Part shown: positions 10,993-24,290 of the stretch, piece after piece | Position numbering within the stretch: the first letter of the stretch is position 1 | Layout: each line of letters begins with the position of its first letter | Assembly (NCBI GenBank): GCA_014773175.1 | Contig: VXCM01000296.1 | Span: 124,001-188,000 of the forward strand | DNA from: Lucifuga dentata | Taxonomy: Eukaryota > Chordata > Actinopteri > Ophidiiformes > Bythitidae | Length of the DNA stretch: 64,000 bases | Reading direction: 5' to 3' | Notes under the pieces: model-generated | The model's input: only the letters and a program-made list of their open reading frames with translations | The model's database searches: none | What the model was told of the DNA's origin: nothing | Translations under genes and position numbers: made by a program

Positions 10993-13900
10993 GTTTGTTT
11001 GCCTGGCTTTGTAGAGGAAGCAGGAAAAATTCCAGTTTTGGGAGAAAGCAACTGTCTGGCACTATTGTAGCATGCATGTAAAAAGTCAGACTTTTACAAT
11101 AGCTGCATCTTTACACCGGACCTTGTGTCCTTTTCCAACCTGACCCCTTCAGAAATATGAAAAAAGCAGATTCATTTATTCCCTGCAGGCAACACGTGCT
11201 GCCTGGGAGCCCGAGAAGCTGTCACATTATTTGTTCCCTGACATCATAGTTGTCACATAGTGTGTGTTTGTTTGGTATCACAAGGGCAGCTCTGACGACT
11301 CCCTGACCTCATGCCTTGGCGAGAGCGACACGGATGGCCATGGTATGTCACAGAGATGACCTTACTCAAAATATGTAGTTTCAATAAAAAGTCATTCGGT
11401 GACAGCTGGTTCCAGTTTTTCATGCATGCAGTAGGTTATAGACAAAAACAGCAGAATGACAAGGACCAGTAATGGTTTTTGTCAGATATCCAGGATGCTA
11501 AAATATGACAAGCACTGTGTCCAAACAATGGCACAGTCACTGGACAATTTGGTCATTTGTTTGGCTGCAAGCAAAAGCAGATATGATATAGTTGGGGAGA
11601 AAATGGGGAGTCATCACTTAAGCCTGGCTGCTCTCTTTGCATCTGCAGTCTGCTTGGCTTTAATGCATTCTGTCAGATTCTGAATTTCACAACCAAATGC
11701 CTCATTATGCTTTGGCGCTGTGCCTCGGGTAAGTGTGCCGGCCTGGAATCAGCTACACTCACAGCGAGCCAGCGGAAACGTACATTAAAGAGGCTGAAAC
11801 TACACAGCCTCCCACTGCAAATTGGTGACACGCTTATTTAAACAAGCAAACTGCTGCACCAACTCATCCACTTAACAAACACTTACTGGTAAACAAGGTG
11901 TGATTAACATTTTCTGCGGGGTCTACATGTGGCTAAATATTTACAAATGTTGAAAAGTCTGTAGCTTGTGCTGAATTAGTGATGGGAGTGGGCGTGCAAA
12001 TTTCTGTCACTTTTAGCAACATTTCAGCTGTCAGGATTAAAACATTTTTTTCTGTTAATCTGCCACCTGGCCTCATTTTACACTTTGGACTGATATTCTA
12101 TAACTTTCCTGGATTATATAATGCATTTTTACAAAGTGCAAATATGCTAGTGGGGAAGTTTCTTTTTTTAATAACTCCATTTATGTATCAGTGATTCCAG
12201 ATATTCACCCATCAGCCTCTGGGGCAGAGCGCGGCTTCACATCACAGGAGGTACAGGCGCATAACAGACACAAACCTTTGCACTGAATCTACCTATTTAT
12301 AGAGATGTCTTTAAAGTTGCCAGTCTGACTAACCATCCAAGTAATGGATGGACTTACCTCACCTCACAATCAGGTAGCTCTCTTAGGTTGCTGTCAAATG
12401 TGTATTTATGGCTAGAAAAAAATCAAACATTGGAGAAGATTATGGAAGTAAACAGGAAATTTGCCTTTTTGGTAGAGTCAGAGCAATTCTGGATTTTTGA
12501 GGCTGATGCCAATATTGATATTTGAGAGTTTAGACAAATCTGATAATTATACATATTACTGATCACTATGAGTGATGGGGTTAGTACATAAAGATAAGAG
12601 TACAGCCACAGGGTGGTGACCATCACCGCAGAGACCCAGATCCACACCCTGGTAGCATGGACTACCTCTGGCTTGGTCCGTGGCTGCGTCTGCATGTGGG
12701 ACGCCGATGGATCTAGTCCTTTTCACCGCACAAGTGACTCCTGTTGGTCAGTCGGGGCACCTGCATGGAGGATGGCGTGTTCTGGGGCGATAGCATGAGC
12801 CTCCCATTTTTTATGCCCTTCCAGGAAAATCTGACTCCTGGAGGTGTAAAGAGGTGGATGGCAACATCACGGGTCACAGAGTTAGCACGCACGTAGCATC
12901 TGCTCTTTTCATTGGCCGACACTGGGAATCAAGCAGTGACAAGGACTGCCAGAGCATCCTCCCAAATTGTTATATTTCAGTTTTACATACAAAAACTTAA
13001 ATCAAGTCAAAGATTTATAAAATTGTAGCCTCTAAAATGTTTATGTACTTGAACTTTGTTTTGAAAATTTGCTAATTTAGGTGCTGATGATATTTGTTTC
13101 AAGGATATATCAGCTTGCCAATATATCCGTCAAGCTCAACTTTTCAGAGTGTTAGCTTTGATGTTTTATTGGATGATATTATTTATTGTAATAACCGTTG
13201 GACCTTTTCATGAGGTGTGCCTCACATGTAATTTCTGACCTGGCAGCATGAACCCGTGTCCTGTGTGACAATTACTCAGTTTAATAATCAAACAATATGC
13301 ATCACAAGTGTCTCATACACACACAATCCCACAGATAATTACATTGGGACGGACAGAATATGTTACTATACAAGTTACTTTATTAGCATTCTGTTAGACC
13401 TTCCTGTCAGATGGGTTAGAATCATAGAGCGCAGGGAGCTACAGCAAAGGTCAGACCTAATAGCAACAATAGCATCCGCTCACACTCCCTGGTGCAGCGA
13501 ACACATCGGCACAGCTGGGGAGAGGCGAGAGCAGCATGTTCAGCTGAAGAGGAGGGTGATGCAAGTTGATGGAGAGGGCAACGTACCCATGGTACACAGG
13601 GAGAAGAGCTCCGGGCGGGGGGGGGGCTCATCAGGCATCCTGAGGGCCTTTGGGTGGTGGGGAAATCTTTATCTGATCCAGAAGTGGATGAAAATAGCAG
13701 TGTATTCTATACTTGAGGGTATAGTTATCAGCAGTCTTTGGGAAAGAGCAGATAGAAACATTGTTTACACTGGTTTTCTCCCTCACACAGGGATAATATA
13801 CAGAGCAACGCAGGGTTATAATCAAGACTAAGTCAATTCTTAGACAAGTCCACTCAAGATCACATCAAGATTCAGCTCCAAAGGGACAAGACAAAGTAAA

Positions 13901-14235
13901 GGCCAAGCAAAATGAAACTAATTTAAAATCAAGAGCAAAACCAGGCAATAAACTGTACTTTAATTTCCTCTAAAATATAAAATAATTTCTTTGAAGGTTC
14001 AGTGGGGAAGTAGATCTATCCTCACGTGTGTAATCTACCTTTCAGCACCTGGTAATAATTGCACAGGAGTTGACCGGGAGGAAAATGGACCTAACACTGA
14101 AATGGATACACACACAAACACAGAGAACAGCTTTGTAGCTGCTCCATCACAAACTCCTGGACTGAAAATCCTGCAGGCAGCTTCACTCCAGTCAATGGCT
14201 GAACTTTCCAAGTTCTGTAGTTAACTTTAAGCACA

Positions 14236-14263
14236 GTGTGTGTGTGTGTGTGTGTGTGTGTGT
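14236..14263 (+). repeat. (GT)n microsatellite
   Basis: About 14 uninterrupted GT units in intron 2. Confidence 0.95.
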
Positions 14264-14367
14264 TTCACATTTCCTCTTTAGGTACAGAATTTAGAATGAG
14301 ATACAGCTTAATTTAAACCCTTTAATGATATTCTTCGACACGCTTTGTTTCCAAAAAGCCTATGTAT

Positions 14368-14556
14368 TTAAAGGACCATACTGGTGATTTTTCATTTTTA
14401 AGCCTAATATTACATCCCACATACACGTTAAATTACTGAAAACTGTTTTCCAAAACATAAAACTGTATTTTAGTTTTTGTGTTATTTTGCCAAATCCCCT
14501 AATCTTTCAAAATCAAATTCAGGTGATATACCACCTTAATAAAAATTCAGTGTTCA
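14368..14556. mobile_element. MITE family A, copy 3 (truncated)
   Basis: The left terminal repeat is well kept (TTAA 14368-14371, then aggaccatactggtgattt), followed by the aaaacataaaa and ttgccaaatcccc phrases common to the family. The match stops near 14556 with no right terminal repeat. Confidence 0.7.
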
Positions 14557-16147
14557 ACAACCTGAGCAGTTTGTTGGTGGTTTGCACATGATCTGAATTA
14601 GTTCTTAACTAACTACGAGGTGATCTGTTGATCTAATTATTGATCAAGTCATAGAGGGATATGGTCATTGTTAAGTAAACTTTGATTAGCTAGCAAATAT
14701 AAAGATTTTGTGAAAGATTCTAGCATAAGTACAGCATCAAGGTTAGCATGTCATTGCATTGCATCAATTCATGCTCCATTTTCCTTTTCAGTCATCTGAA
14801 GGCAGCACATCTTCTTTGTGTGATGTGAAACAATTTTGAAGTTTGTCTTGAAATCAAATTTAGAATTCTGCTGGCATAATTTCTTGGTATATGGGCCAAA
14901 ATTATGACTATATCTAGAAGTGTATGCTAATTGTATTGTTCTGTTTAGCTTCTTAAACATCAACTTTAAGTCAAAATAGACATGAGACTAAGACAAAAAG
15001 TGATCTTAGTCCTGCAAGGTCTTTTATAAAACTTATTTCACTAATTGTATCATTTAGAGGTTGGATTTCCTGCTGTGCCATTGCCTAACCCTTTGGCAAG
15101 GTTCTTCAACTTTATGGTTGTCTAATGATGCTGATGGTTGCTAAGTAACTGAGGCAGATCACTTTGGTATTCAGATATTCTGAAGAGGTACAATTTAGTA
15201 ATCTTTCAGCTCTATTAAATATTGAGAACTTTGTAGGCATAAGGAGCGGTGAAATAGTTTGAGGTTGTTTTGTATTTTTTTTTATTATATTTTCGTATCC
15301 TCTTTTATGTGCTTTTCAAACTGGATGGGGGTTGCTAAAGTTTCCTGAATTGCTGATGTATTGAATTTTAGACATCGCCAACAGGTCTGATCATGAATAA
15401 TTCAGGAGAGGTCTTTAGCCTGTGCTGAGAGCATGGACCTACTATGAATAAAGAGATGCGGACAAAAAGTTAAGTTTTTACATCTCTCTCTGTTTTTCCT
15501 CTTCAAAACGGCTAACAGCTGGCCTGGAGACGATTGCGTTTGGTATAATCTCAGTATCAAGCCTCCTGCTCCCCTTCAATGAATAATGTAAACGCGACAC
15601 GGCTCAACCTGCATATTTCATGTGTTAAAAAAGGATGCTGGTTAACTTTTGCCACTTATTCCTCTCAAAATATTTCTCTATTTTGAGGCAGCGGTGAGCA
15701 GACCGTTTACCTTTTAAAAAGATTTAATTTGGAAAAATGAGAAAGAGATGTCTTCCAGGTGTCAAGCATTAGGGAAATTGATTTAATTTTGTTCAAAATC
15801 TAATGAGGAATTATGGAATTGGAGCTGTTTCCATGGACTGACAAAGCATTTTGATCTCAGAATTGAATTTGTTTTCATCCTGCCTGATGCACCATTACTT
15901 GACTTCAGGTATTACAGAACTTCCTTTATAGAAACATTTCAGAGATATTGACTTTCCTCACATCAATTATTTCTCTTTTACTTCAAACCAAATCTCAGGG
16001 TTGCTTATTGTGTTGAGATTAATTCATAATGCATTACTTTCTTTTGCTAAAACCACAAAGTCTGTAAAAACATTTTCTTCAGTCACATACACTATAATTA
16101 TTCCCAACTTTAATAAAAAAAAAAAATCTACCAGAGCAAGACCTGGA

Positions 16148-17335
16148 GCCTCATTTATCAAATCATGCAAAAAACGTGTTCTAAATCTGCTTTTGAAAGA
16201 AAATTGGCATAAATCAAACATGCTGTGCACATCTGCATGCGGTGAAGTATGATAAATCCCACCTTTCTACATTCATCATTTACATAAAGAAACGCCCCCT
16301 AAATGGCCATATGTCGTAAACAACATACCTAAATATGGCTCTCGTGACCTGAATGTAGGATTTTGTGTTGTTGAAAGTGGCTTGTCTGAGGAAAAAAGTC
16401 ACAGCATGTAGACGACGATAAATGCTGTGAATGCCGTGTCATCTGTAATAAGTCTTGCGGCAGAGGTGAAGAAATGGTTTGACCCCAAAGTGACAATAAC
16501 AAAAGCAATGTCAGCACACAAAAGATTGAAATCTCAGCATCGAATTATTACCACAGTGCTGGCATAGCTGGATTTACTGGATTTACCCATTATGACATGA
16601 TTGACGTGTGGGAGTTTGTACTTTATTTACCGTTCACCTCTGATCAAAGCTGTAGACTTGAGAATCGACTTAGCTAAACAAGCACTTAAATTAATAATTG
16701 ATAATTAAAACTAATTCATAAGGCTTCCTTTACGTTAATCACCACATCGTTGTTGTAAGGCGTCACAGGTAAAAGCTAATGAACACCGGCATGTTAATGA
16801 GCTGCTTTATATTTACGAGCCATGATTTATGCTGATTCCTCTGGTGTTGAAGTGAAATTGACAAAAACCTTAAAAAAAACCCTTAAATTCTCTGCTTTCA
16901 AGCTCTGCATTTTAAGAGATTTACACTAATATAAGAGTGATAAGAGATCCACACACTGGGAATCCGGCGCATGGGAGGTGGATGTGGATCAGATCAAAAC
17001 TCGCCATTTAAATATACCGATTGATCAGATAAGTGAGTTTCAATATCAAATTTATTGAGTGCTAACACACATGAGGCGATTACAGTTTAAAACCCTCAGA
17101 TTTCATACTGCTGAAATTTCCCACCAGACTGAAACGGTCTTAATTTTGCATTATTTTATTTAATGAATTGTTTCCCTGATATGTAAATGAGGAAATGTTG
17201 TAGTAATGCCTCTTTGATGGTAAATGCTAAAAGATGCTAGTAACAAACATTGTTATGAATGAGGGAATATGGTTGTGTCATGATATTTACCCTTATTGGC
17301 ATGTTAAATCTGGCACTGTGTTTTATGAATTCTAC
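16148..17335 (+). mobile_element. Family C element, copy 2, possibly a long version with gene remnant
   Basis: The region 16690-17335 is clearly related to 25425-25935: both share ttgtaaggcgtcac-like, aatgagctgcttgatattt-like and gatcagatcaaaactcgcc phrases and the right end tctggcactgtgttttatga. Upstream lies a possible left end (ggagcctcatttatcaaa at about 16147) and a Myb/NAIF1-like gene piece (16421-16567), which the shorter copies lack. I infer an internally longer, decayed Harbinger-type element, but the left limit is uncertain and two neighbouring elements are also possible. Confidence 0.45.
16421..16567 (+). pseudogene. Remnant of a Myb/SANT-like (NAIF1-type) transposon protein
   Basis: One frame reads AVNAVSSVI, then AAEVKKWFDPKVTITKAMSAH, and ends at a stop at 16565-16567. 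The order of an AVN motif, an E-KK-W-D-K core, and a closing AH-R-like segment recalls the Myb-like DNA-binding protein that accompanies Harbinger transposases and its domesticated relative NAIF1. Only about 48 codons are open, there is no ATG in the expected place and no transposase nearby. The resemblance is from memory of the domain pattern, so it is tentative. Confidence 0.35.
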
Positions 17336-18359
17336 CCCTGACTTGAGAGCATCTTAAATCAGGACTTGAGACTTGATTGAATCAGCATGGAGTTATAATT
17401 TGACAGCAGGAGACTTTGGCAGCATAAACTTTATCAGGTTTTGACTGAGAGATCAATTAATATAAAACAGCGCTGGGCAAGTCTCTTTAATTATTGAGCC
17501 TATAAACTGGCTGAGTTTGGAAAATTAATAAACAAAGTGAGGAGCTTAATTGTGTTTTTGCATCATGTTCAGCAAGTTTTGAAGATTCTTAACAGTTTGC
17601 GTTCTCATTGCGGTGGCATGAGTAGTTTCTGTTCCCACCTCTACAAAAAAAGATCATGCTACAGAATTTGTACTGCAGGCTTTTTTGCAGTTGTGAAAGT
17701 TATATAAAATTTATTAAGTTATATAAAATTATATTAAAGCAACTTGGTCTCAACAGTATTTTTTACAGGGAATTCAGGGGGGAGTTTAATAATCAAAGGT
17801 GCAGTTTGCATTAAAAAAAATTTAAAGGTTAACCCTGATACCAAAATAGCTTAAACTAATTATCTTAAAATGTCACTATTCTTAGGTCAAACATAAATAA
17901 AATGATTCATTAGTTTCCCCGCAAATTTCCTTTATTCTTTTTGCATTCTAAAAATGAATTTAGACCTTTGGGTTGGGAATTTCTGGGACTTATTACCATA
18001 GTTGATATAAATTACAGAAACTTCTAGCACAGTGTAATAAGTGAGTTGTTAACTATGGGGGTTCTACGGCCTCGGCCTTATTAGATGCTTCTAGAATCTT
18101 GCTCACGGTTCTGCCTACAAGTGAAGCAACACTTGGAAAGACGCAGACATATCTTTTACACACTCGTTAATCTGAACTGCCGGTTTATTCTGTCAGGTTC
18201 CTTTTTGGAGAGAGACACGGATCTGCATTAATCTCATTTTTGTAGCTTAACCTGATTACTGATAGTAATAGGAGAATACTTAGTGTGCATGTAAACGCAG
18301 TCAGTGTTTAAATTGCAGCCCTGCTCAAATAACCTAAAGCCTTCTCCCTCCTCCCCCTT

Positions 18360-18362
<3 letters not shown>

Positions 18363-18396
<34 letters not shown>
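18363..18396 (+). repeat. (CA)n microsatellite
   Basis: About 17 uninterrupted CA units. Confidence 0.95.
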
Positions 18397-18398
<2 letters not shown>

Positions 18399-19973
18399 CA
18401 CTTCATCCTACCCCAGCCCCCACACCTTCCTCTAGACATTTACCACTGAATGGATGAAGGGACCTAAAACCAGGAACACATCGGCCACCTCTCTATAATT
18501 AAATTCAGTCATAATGAATCATAGCCCCTAATCCTAAAACAGGCTTTATTTCCACAGGGAGGAGAAATGACCTACATGTACTGGAAAAGCTCTTAGTATA
18601 GCCTTTCTGCTAAAGCTCTCTTACTCAGTATGGACCCTGAAATCATCACAAACACACAAAGCTTCGTTTTAAGTGGAGGCGAGATGAACTGATGAGTGCA
18701 GCATGCATAATTTCATATCAGTTATATTCATTTATGTATCACACAGGGAATAGCATCATTAACAGGTCATTACAGTAACAACAACAGGCAGCACAGTGAA
18801 AAGATGCATAGCATGTCATGTAATATACCTTCCCATACATTATGTGGTCAAGTCCCATTTTTATTTTTTTTTACCTTATTCCTTTCCGGTCTGAGCTCAT
18901 GTGTGTGAGTTGAATATCAAATCGGATGTGTGATAGCTCATTGCTCTGCGGAGAAGACACCATGCATAGCAACACAAAGCAATTAAGGTATTGTATGAGC
19001 CAGCCATCAGCCTAATGTTGGTGATTCACATTTGAGCTTCTGTACCTTTGCTCTTTGAGGTGTATTTTATCATTTGCAGGCCGCGTTGGTTGGTTGCAGC
19101 CCAAGATGCTGTCACCGCTTCATTGTGTAAAAATAAGACTTGGCAGTAGGAGAACATGGAAATAGAGGTCGTTAATTACGATTTTTATCTTTTTTTCCCA
19201 CTGTGTTGAATTTATTATGCTCTTTTCATTTCATTTATACGCATAGTCACTAATTACATCACAGAATGCTAAATTTCAGCTTTTAATTGCAGCTTATAGC
19301 ATTTTGAGCTGGTAATAATAGGCTCCCACTATTAATCTTATAATACTGGAAAACACAGATTTTTCATATTTGTCAGGGTAAAATCTGCATGGTGTTTCTT
19401 TAGCAATAACTTCTCATTTTTCAGTGTAAGATGTGTATATCTATGAAAACTAAGAGGAGGCTAGCATATTTAATTTTTAATTTTATTTAATTGTACTTCA
19501 TCCAGAGCCTAAGTTTAAGCACTAAATGGGTTTATAATCTGAATGCAAGAGGTGACCTTTTGTACTGACCCGCCTCATAATTACATAATTCAGAAATGAG
19601 ATGCTCCAGTGCACAAAGCTAACCCCTCATTACTGACTACACATTTTGGAAATTTGATCCATTTAGGATCAGACTCTTTTTGAGCTCAAGGCTAATTCAT
19701 GAAAACAGGCCACAATATTGAAAAGAGCTGGTGGCAGGATCGATTGTGTTTCTTTCCACTCTTTTACCTCGAAGATTTCATTAAATTTCAATGACATCAG
19801 GATAAATGGAACTTTAGTTTTTGTACATTTACAAAAAACAATAATAGATGATTTTTTTTTTAATGTCATGTTCATAGTTAACTACAAAACTCAACTACAG
19901 CTCCCAGTTTGTTAGTTATCAGGAATGTGACATTACTGGAGTAAATGCATCACAAATATGCTTGACCTCCTGC

Positions 19974-20020
19974 TTTTCTTTTCTTTTCTTTTCTTTTCTT
20001 TTCTTTTCTTTTCTTTTCTT
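19974..20020 (+). repeat. (TTTTC)n pentanucleotide microsatellite
   Basis: About nine units of a five-base repeat; the KRKEK-like open frame on the other strand is produced by it. Confidence 0.95.
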
Positions 20021-21413
20021 GTATGTCTGTGCTCCTAATATACCACAGAAATGTCTACAAAAGTGACAGCTTGGATGTCGGTATGCACTAGTTTTATCAC
20101 TGTGAACCTTTAAACCAGGTAACTGATTATAACTTATGTACAATACTGTATAAACTGGGGCAAGATCATGGAAAAGACAAAGACAAATTATTTTCTTTCC
20201 ATTCAGGTCAAATTTCATTCCATTTCACTTCATTTTTGCTTCCATGCAGCCAGAATTCAGCTGAGTTCAGAGCTCCATAGAAGTTTAGACTCAGTGAATA
20301 TAGCCCGTTCTTGGACCCAAGCCCATTCATTTTCTATGGAGGAGATGAGTTCATCATCTGACAGTGTTAAATTATGCCAAAAGGCTCAGGCTATGCAAAG
20401 ACTATAGGATGAATCAGAGATGGATTGGGCTATGATCTGAGCTTGTTATTGAATTTGGCTCCTGATACCCTTCAGAATGAAGAATAGCGTCAGGACAGTG
20501 AGACTAAATATATTCAATACTGGAGGGAGGGTGAACACATCCAAACTCTTCCTCCCCAAAGGCCCTCTCATGTAAGGTTTAATCAGCTCTTTTATTGTTT
20601 GAAGTCATACTGCTTGTTTGAGTTGTTTAAAATCCCTTCAGATTGTAGCTGCACAGTTGGCAGTGTCACGGAAACAGATTTGTCTACATACATGTATAAT
20701 CCAGGTGTGCTCTTTATATGGCTTCCCCCTGAAGAGCAAAAGAAAAGCTTGAGTCATGGACGAAGCATTCATGTGTATACTTCATGCCATGGGTGGGAGA
20801 CTGACATATTTGCTGGTGATGAAATGTACAGTGGGTTCTGCACAGAGCTTTAATGAAAATACCTGGAATGCTGCAGTGAAGGAAAAAACTCGGTTATGAC
20901 TGAAATGTGTAGAAAATCCAAACCAAAGCCCCCAGATAATGAAAGGAAGCTGCACACTCCAAAGCTGCACTGTGGATATTTTCGCTGCTCCAGGGACCAC
21001 AAAGCAATGTTTATTAAGTAATTTTGCAGACTGCAGAGGACGCTAAAGCAAATGTGCCATTGATGTAAGTGGCAGCATAATGAATCGAAGAGATTTACAA
21101 AACAATTAATTTAGATTTTGTTATGAAGGCTTATTTATCAGTTGCCACGAAAGCTGATTGTGTCTATCAAGTGAAAGAGGTGAGAAGAACGATTTCATGC
21201 ACTTCTATGTAGCAACAGTTGGTGGTGGTAGTGTGCTGTTAATGGGAGTAATGCATTTAAAAAAAAAAAAAAAAAAAAGAATAAAAGAAGGCTATCAGTG
21301 ATGTAGCCATGATGTAAATAATGCAGGTTTCAAAACCTTAAGAAAATGTTTTTTGAGCGGTTGTTATGAGGAAAGGAAAAGGTTTAAACAGTTTTTTTTT
21401 TTTTTTTTTTTTN

Positions 21414-21445
<32 letters not shown>

Positions 21446-23944
21446 TTTATAAGAAAGCTTCACCAGGTAACTTGACCCTAACTAAACTCAGCTTTTTTTT
21501 TTGAGATTAATATTAAACTACAGTAATGCAAACTCAGCACTTCCTGTCAATGTTTCACAATAAAAGCTGGCAAACTGGTGATTTCGAGGTCATAACCATA
21601 TATATCTCTCTAAATAAAGTAATCCGCAGCTAAAACAGTATTTCTTTAAGAAGAGAAACTTAAAGCAGCAGAGCGGTATGGATTTGATGACTGTGTCATT
21701 ATACTGATGGAATTAATGCTGTGGAAATGTGCATTGTGCTAAACTCACCACAGCAGCCATTACACTCAGGTACTGATAACATGGCAGCTATTATTTGAGA
21801 CATGGTCAGTGTTTGATAGTTTGAGAATTTATGGCAGATTATTGGTGGAAACATTAAAAACTCATAGAACAAATCATTGATTATCTGTATTTTGTAGCTT
21901 TTGGAGAAAAAAATGATGCATTGCAGTTATTCAGGAAACAGTGACTGGGATCATACATGCTAATGTTTTACCATGTGGACAGCGCTACATGCATGAGTCA
22001 ATGTTTTGTGCACACTACAGGCTTTTATGATAATAAGCTGTGGACTATAATGCTATTTGGAAGGACTTTGAAGGGTCATTTGCTTCCATTTTATTTCCCA
22101 TAGATGATCAGATCTACTTGCCATTCCATCAATTAAGGCCCATAATTTAAGCTGTCTGCCTGCCAGGAGCATTTACATATAAAGTGTTGAAGCACCAATA
22201 GTAGATTGGATAAATGCTGGAATGTACAGGTGGAGAATGGTTTTTGTTTCTTATGAATTTAAATAATTTATTCTGCTGATTTTGTGCGAAAGTCAGCATT
22301 TTTTCACCTCACAAATTAGCACACTAGGTTAAAAGTTTAATTATATGTGTCATTAACTTGAACGTCTCCGCACAATATTCCACAAATAAAATCTGTTGCA
22401 CCAGCTCTTACAAATGCTGACAAGGATGAAACTTAATGCAAACAAACCGCCCTACAGTACTTTTAACAACTTTTTAAAATTTGTAACTTTTCTTAACCTG
22501 CATTTTTTTTCCTTTGTGGTGTATTTTCCTTATTTCCAGCAATAACAGACATAGTAAAAGTGACATAATCCTGAGACATTACCACATCTATCGAAAACAT
22601 CAGTGGTAAACATCAAGAATGTTTCTGGAGTCGCCATTTTTCACCAACGTTTCAGCAATCACAGAGAGTGAAATCCATCAAAAAGACAGAGATACCAATA
22701 TCTCTGTCATCACTAGACTCCATGGACCAGAATGCAATGCAGCCTCCCTGACAGGTTGAGTTTCAGTAAGAAACATGTTTCTTATTTTGTCTTGTTGTAA
22801 AAAAAAACAACAAAACATTTATCTCTCCTCAGCTTCACATAAAGTTATCGGATCGATCTGGAAAGTTGAGGCATGTTGTCTGGATTTTCCAGGAAATGAA
22901 GGAACTAATTAAAGGAAGTAGAAGTAGACTAGGCCTACTGAGAGAACACGGGTAAAATAATTTAGAAAACGTCGTTAAAAAACAGATCTGGGATGCACTG
23001 AACATTAATAATTGATGATAAATGTGTTACTGTAAATGCGTCCTGATCTAATGAAATTACATGTAGGACTGAATCTGGGTTTTTGCGTGTGATGGTGGAC
23101 CCACGCTGCACTGTTGGCAGAATTTATTTGTACTTTTAGACGTGTCAGCTGCAAACTACACAACAAAATCAGATTATTCAGATTATTAGAAGCACGCTCC
23201 AGCTAAATTACTGACATGCTGAATTCATGCTGCATTAAATGTCTTCGTTTTTGCAGCAAAAACCAGCTTCCTCCATAGCGAGAGACAGGTGGAGAGACAG
23301 AACAAGACGGGACGTTTGATCTATTCATCACTCTATATCTGATGGCAGAGAGGTATGGGGGAAAAAATAGTTAGAGATTGCCAAGTCATGCACTTCTGTC
23401 TCCTGGACAAAATGAGGTTTGATTTGAAATTATGGACCAGGAGGAGCCATAACATCCCCATGTTGCCCAACTTTTGCTGACTCTTCATCTCCCGGCCTCA
23501 GGGTCTTTTCGGCAGACGGTGACATATACGTCAGAGAAGTCACAATCACTCTCGTGCTGTCGGAGGCACTTAAGGCAAAAGCGCATCGACAGGAAAGACA
23601 CACTGGATTCCCACAAAATCAAAGTTGACTTGTTCTTGGCAGCAAGACTCTCAAATGAGGAGTAAATAGAATATAAGGATCCATAATGCTGAATCATATT
23701 TGCTAAGAATAATTTGTATATCCAAGAGGTCACATTATGGATTTAGTGGACAGTTTAACCTGTCATTTAATCATTCTGTCAGCAGTCATCCAATCCCTTA
23801 CTTAAATACAAGTACCAATATCTCCATGAAAAATACTCCATAACATTAAAAGTTTAGATCAAAAAGTATTAGCATCAAAGTATTAGCAGCAAAATGTACT
23901 CAAACATCAAAAAGCATCAAATCTCCATTTGTGGGGAGTTGATT

Positions 23945-24001
23945 AGTTGAAGAAGGAAAGAAGGAGGAAACAAAAATGAAAGGAAGGACACAATCCTGAA
24001 A

Positions 24002-24047
<46 letters not shown>

Positions 24048-24290
24048 AGGGGTGAAGGAAAGAGGACAGAAGGAAACAAGTAAGGACAGAAGGAATAATA
24101 GAATAAAGAAGGAACAAAAGAAGAATGGAACAAGAAGGAATAAAACAAAAAACTGAAGAAAATGGAAAAAGCGAGAATGGTGGACAGAAGCACAGAAGAA
24201 TAGAACAAAAGCAGGAAGGAATAAACAGAAAGAAATAGAAGGAAGAGCAAGGAATGCAGGAAGGAAATAGATAATGAAAGACAGAAGAAG
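23945..24290 (+). repeat. Purine-rich low-complexity tract with (GAAA)n core
   Basis: Some 345 bases are made almost only of G and A on this strand, with a regular GAAA block at about 24003-24048. The long S/F/L-rich open frames on the opposite strand (up to 135 codons) follow from this composition and are not genes. Confidence 0.9.
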
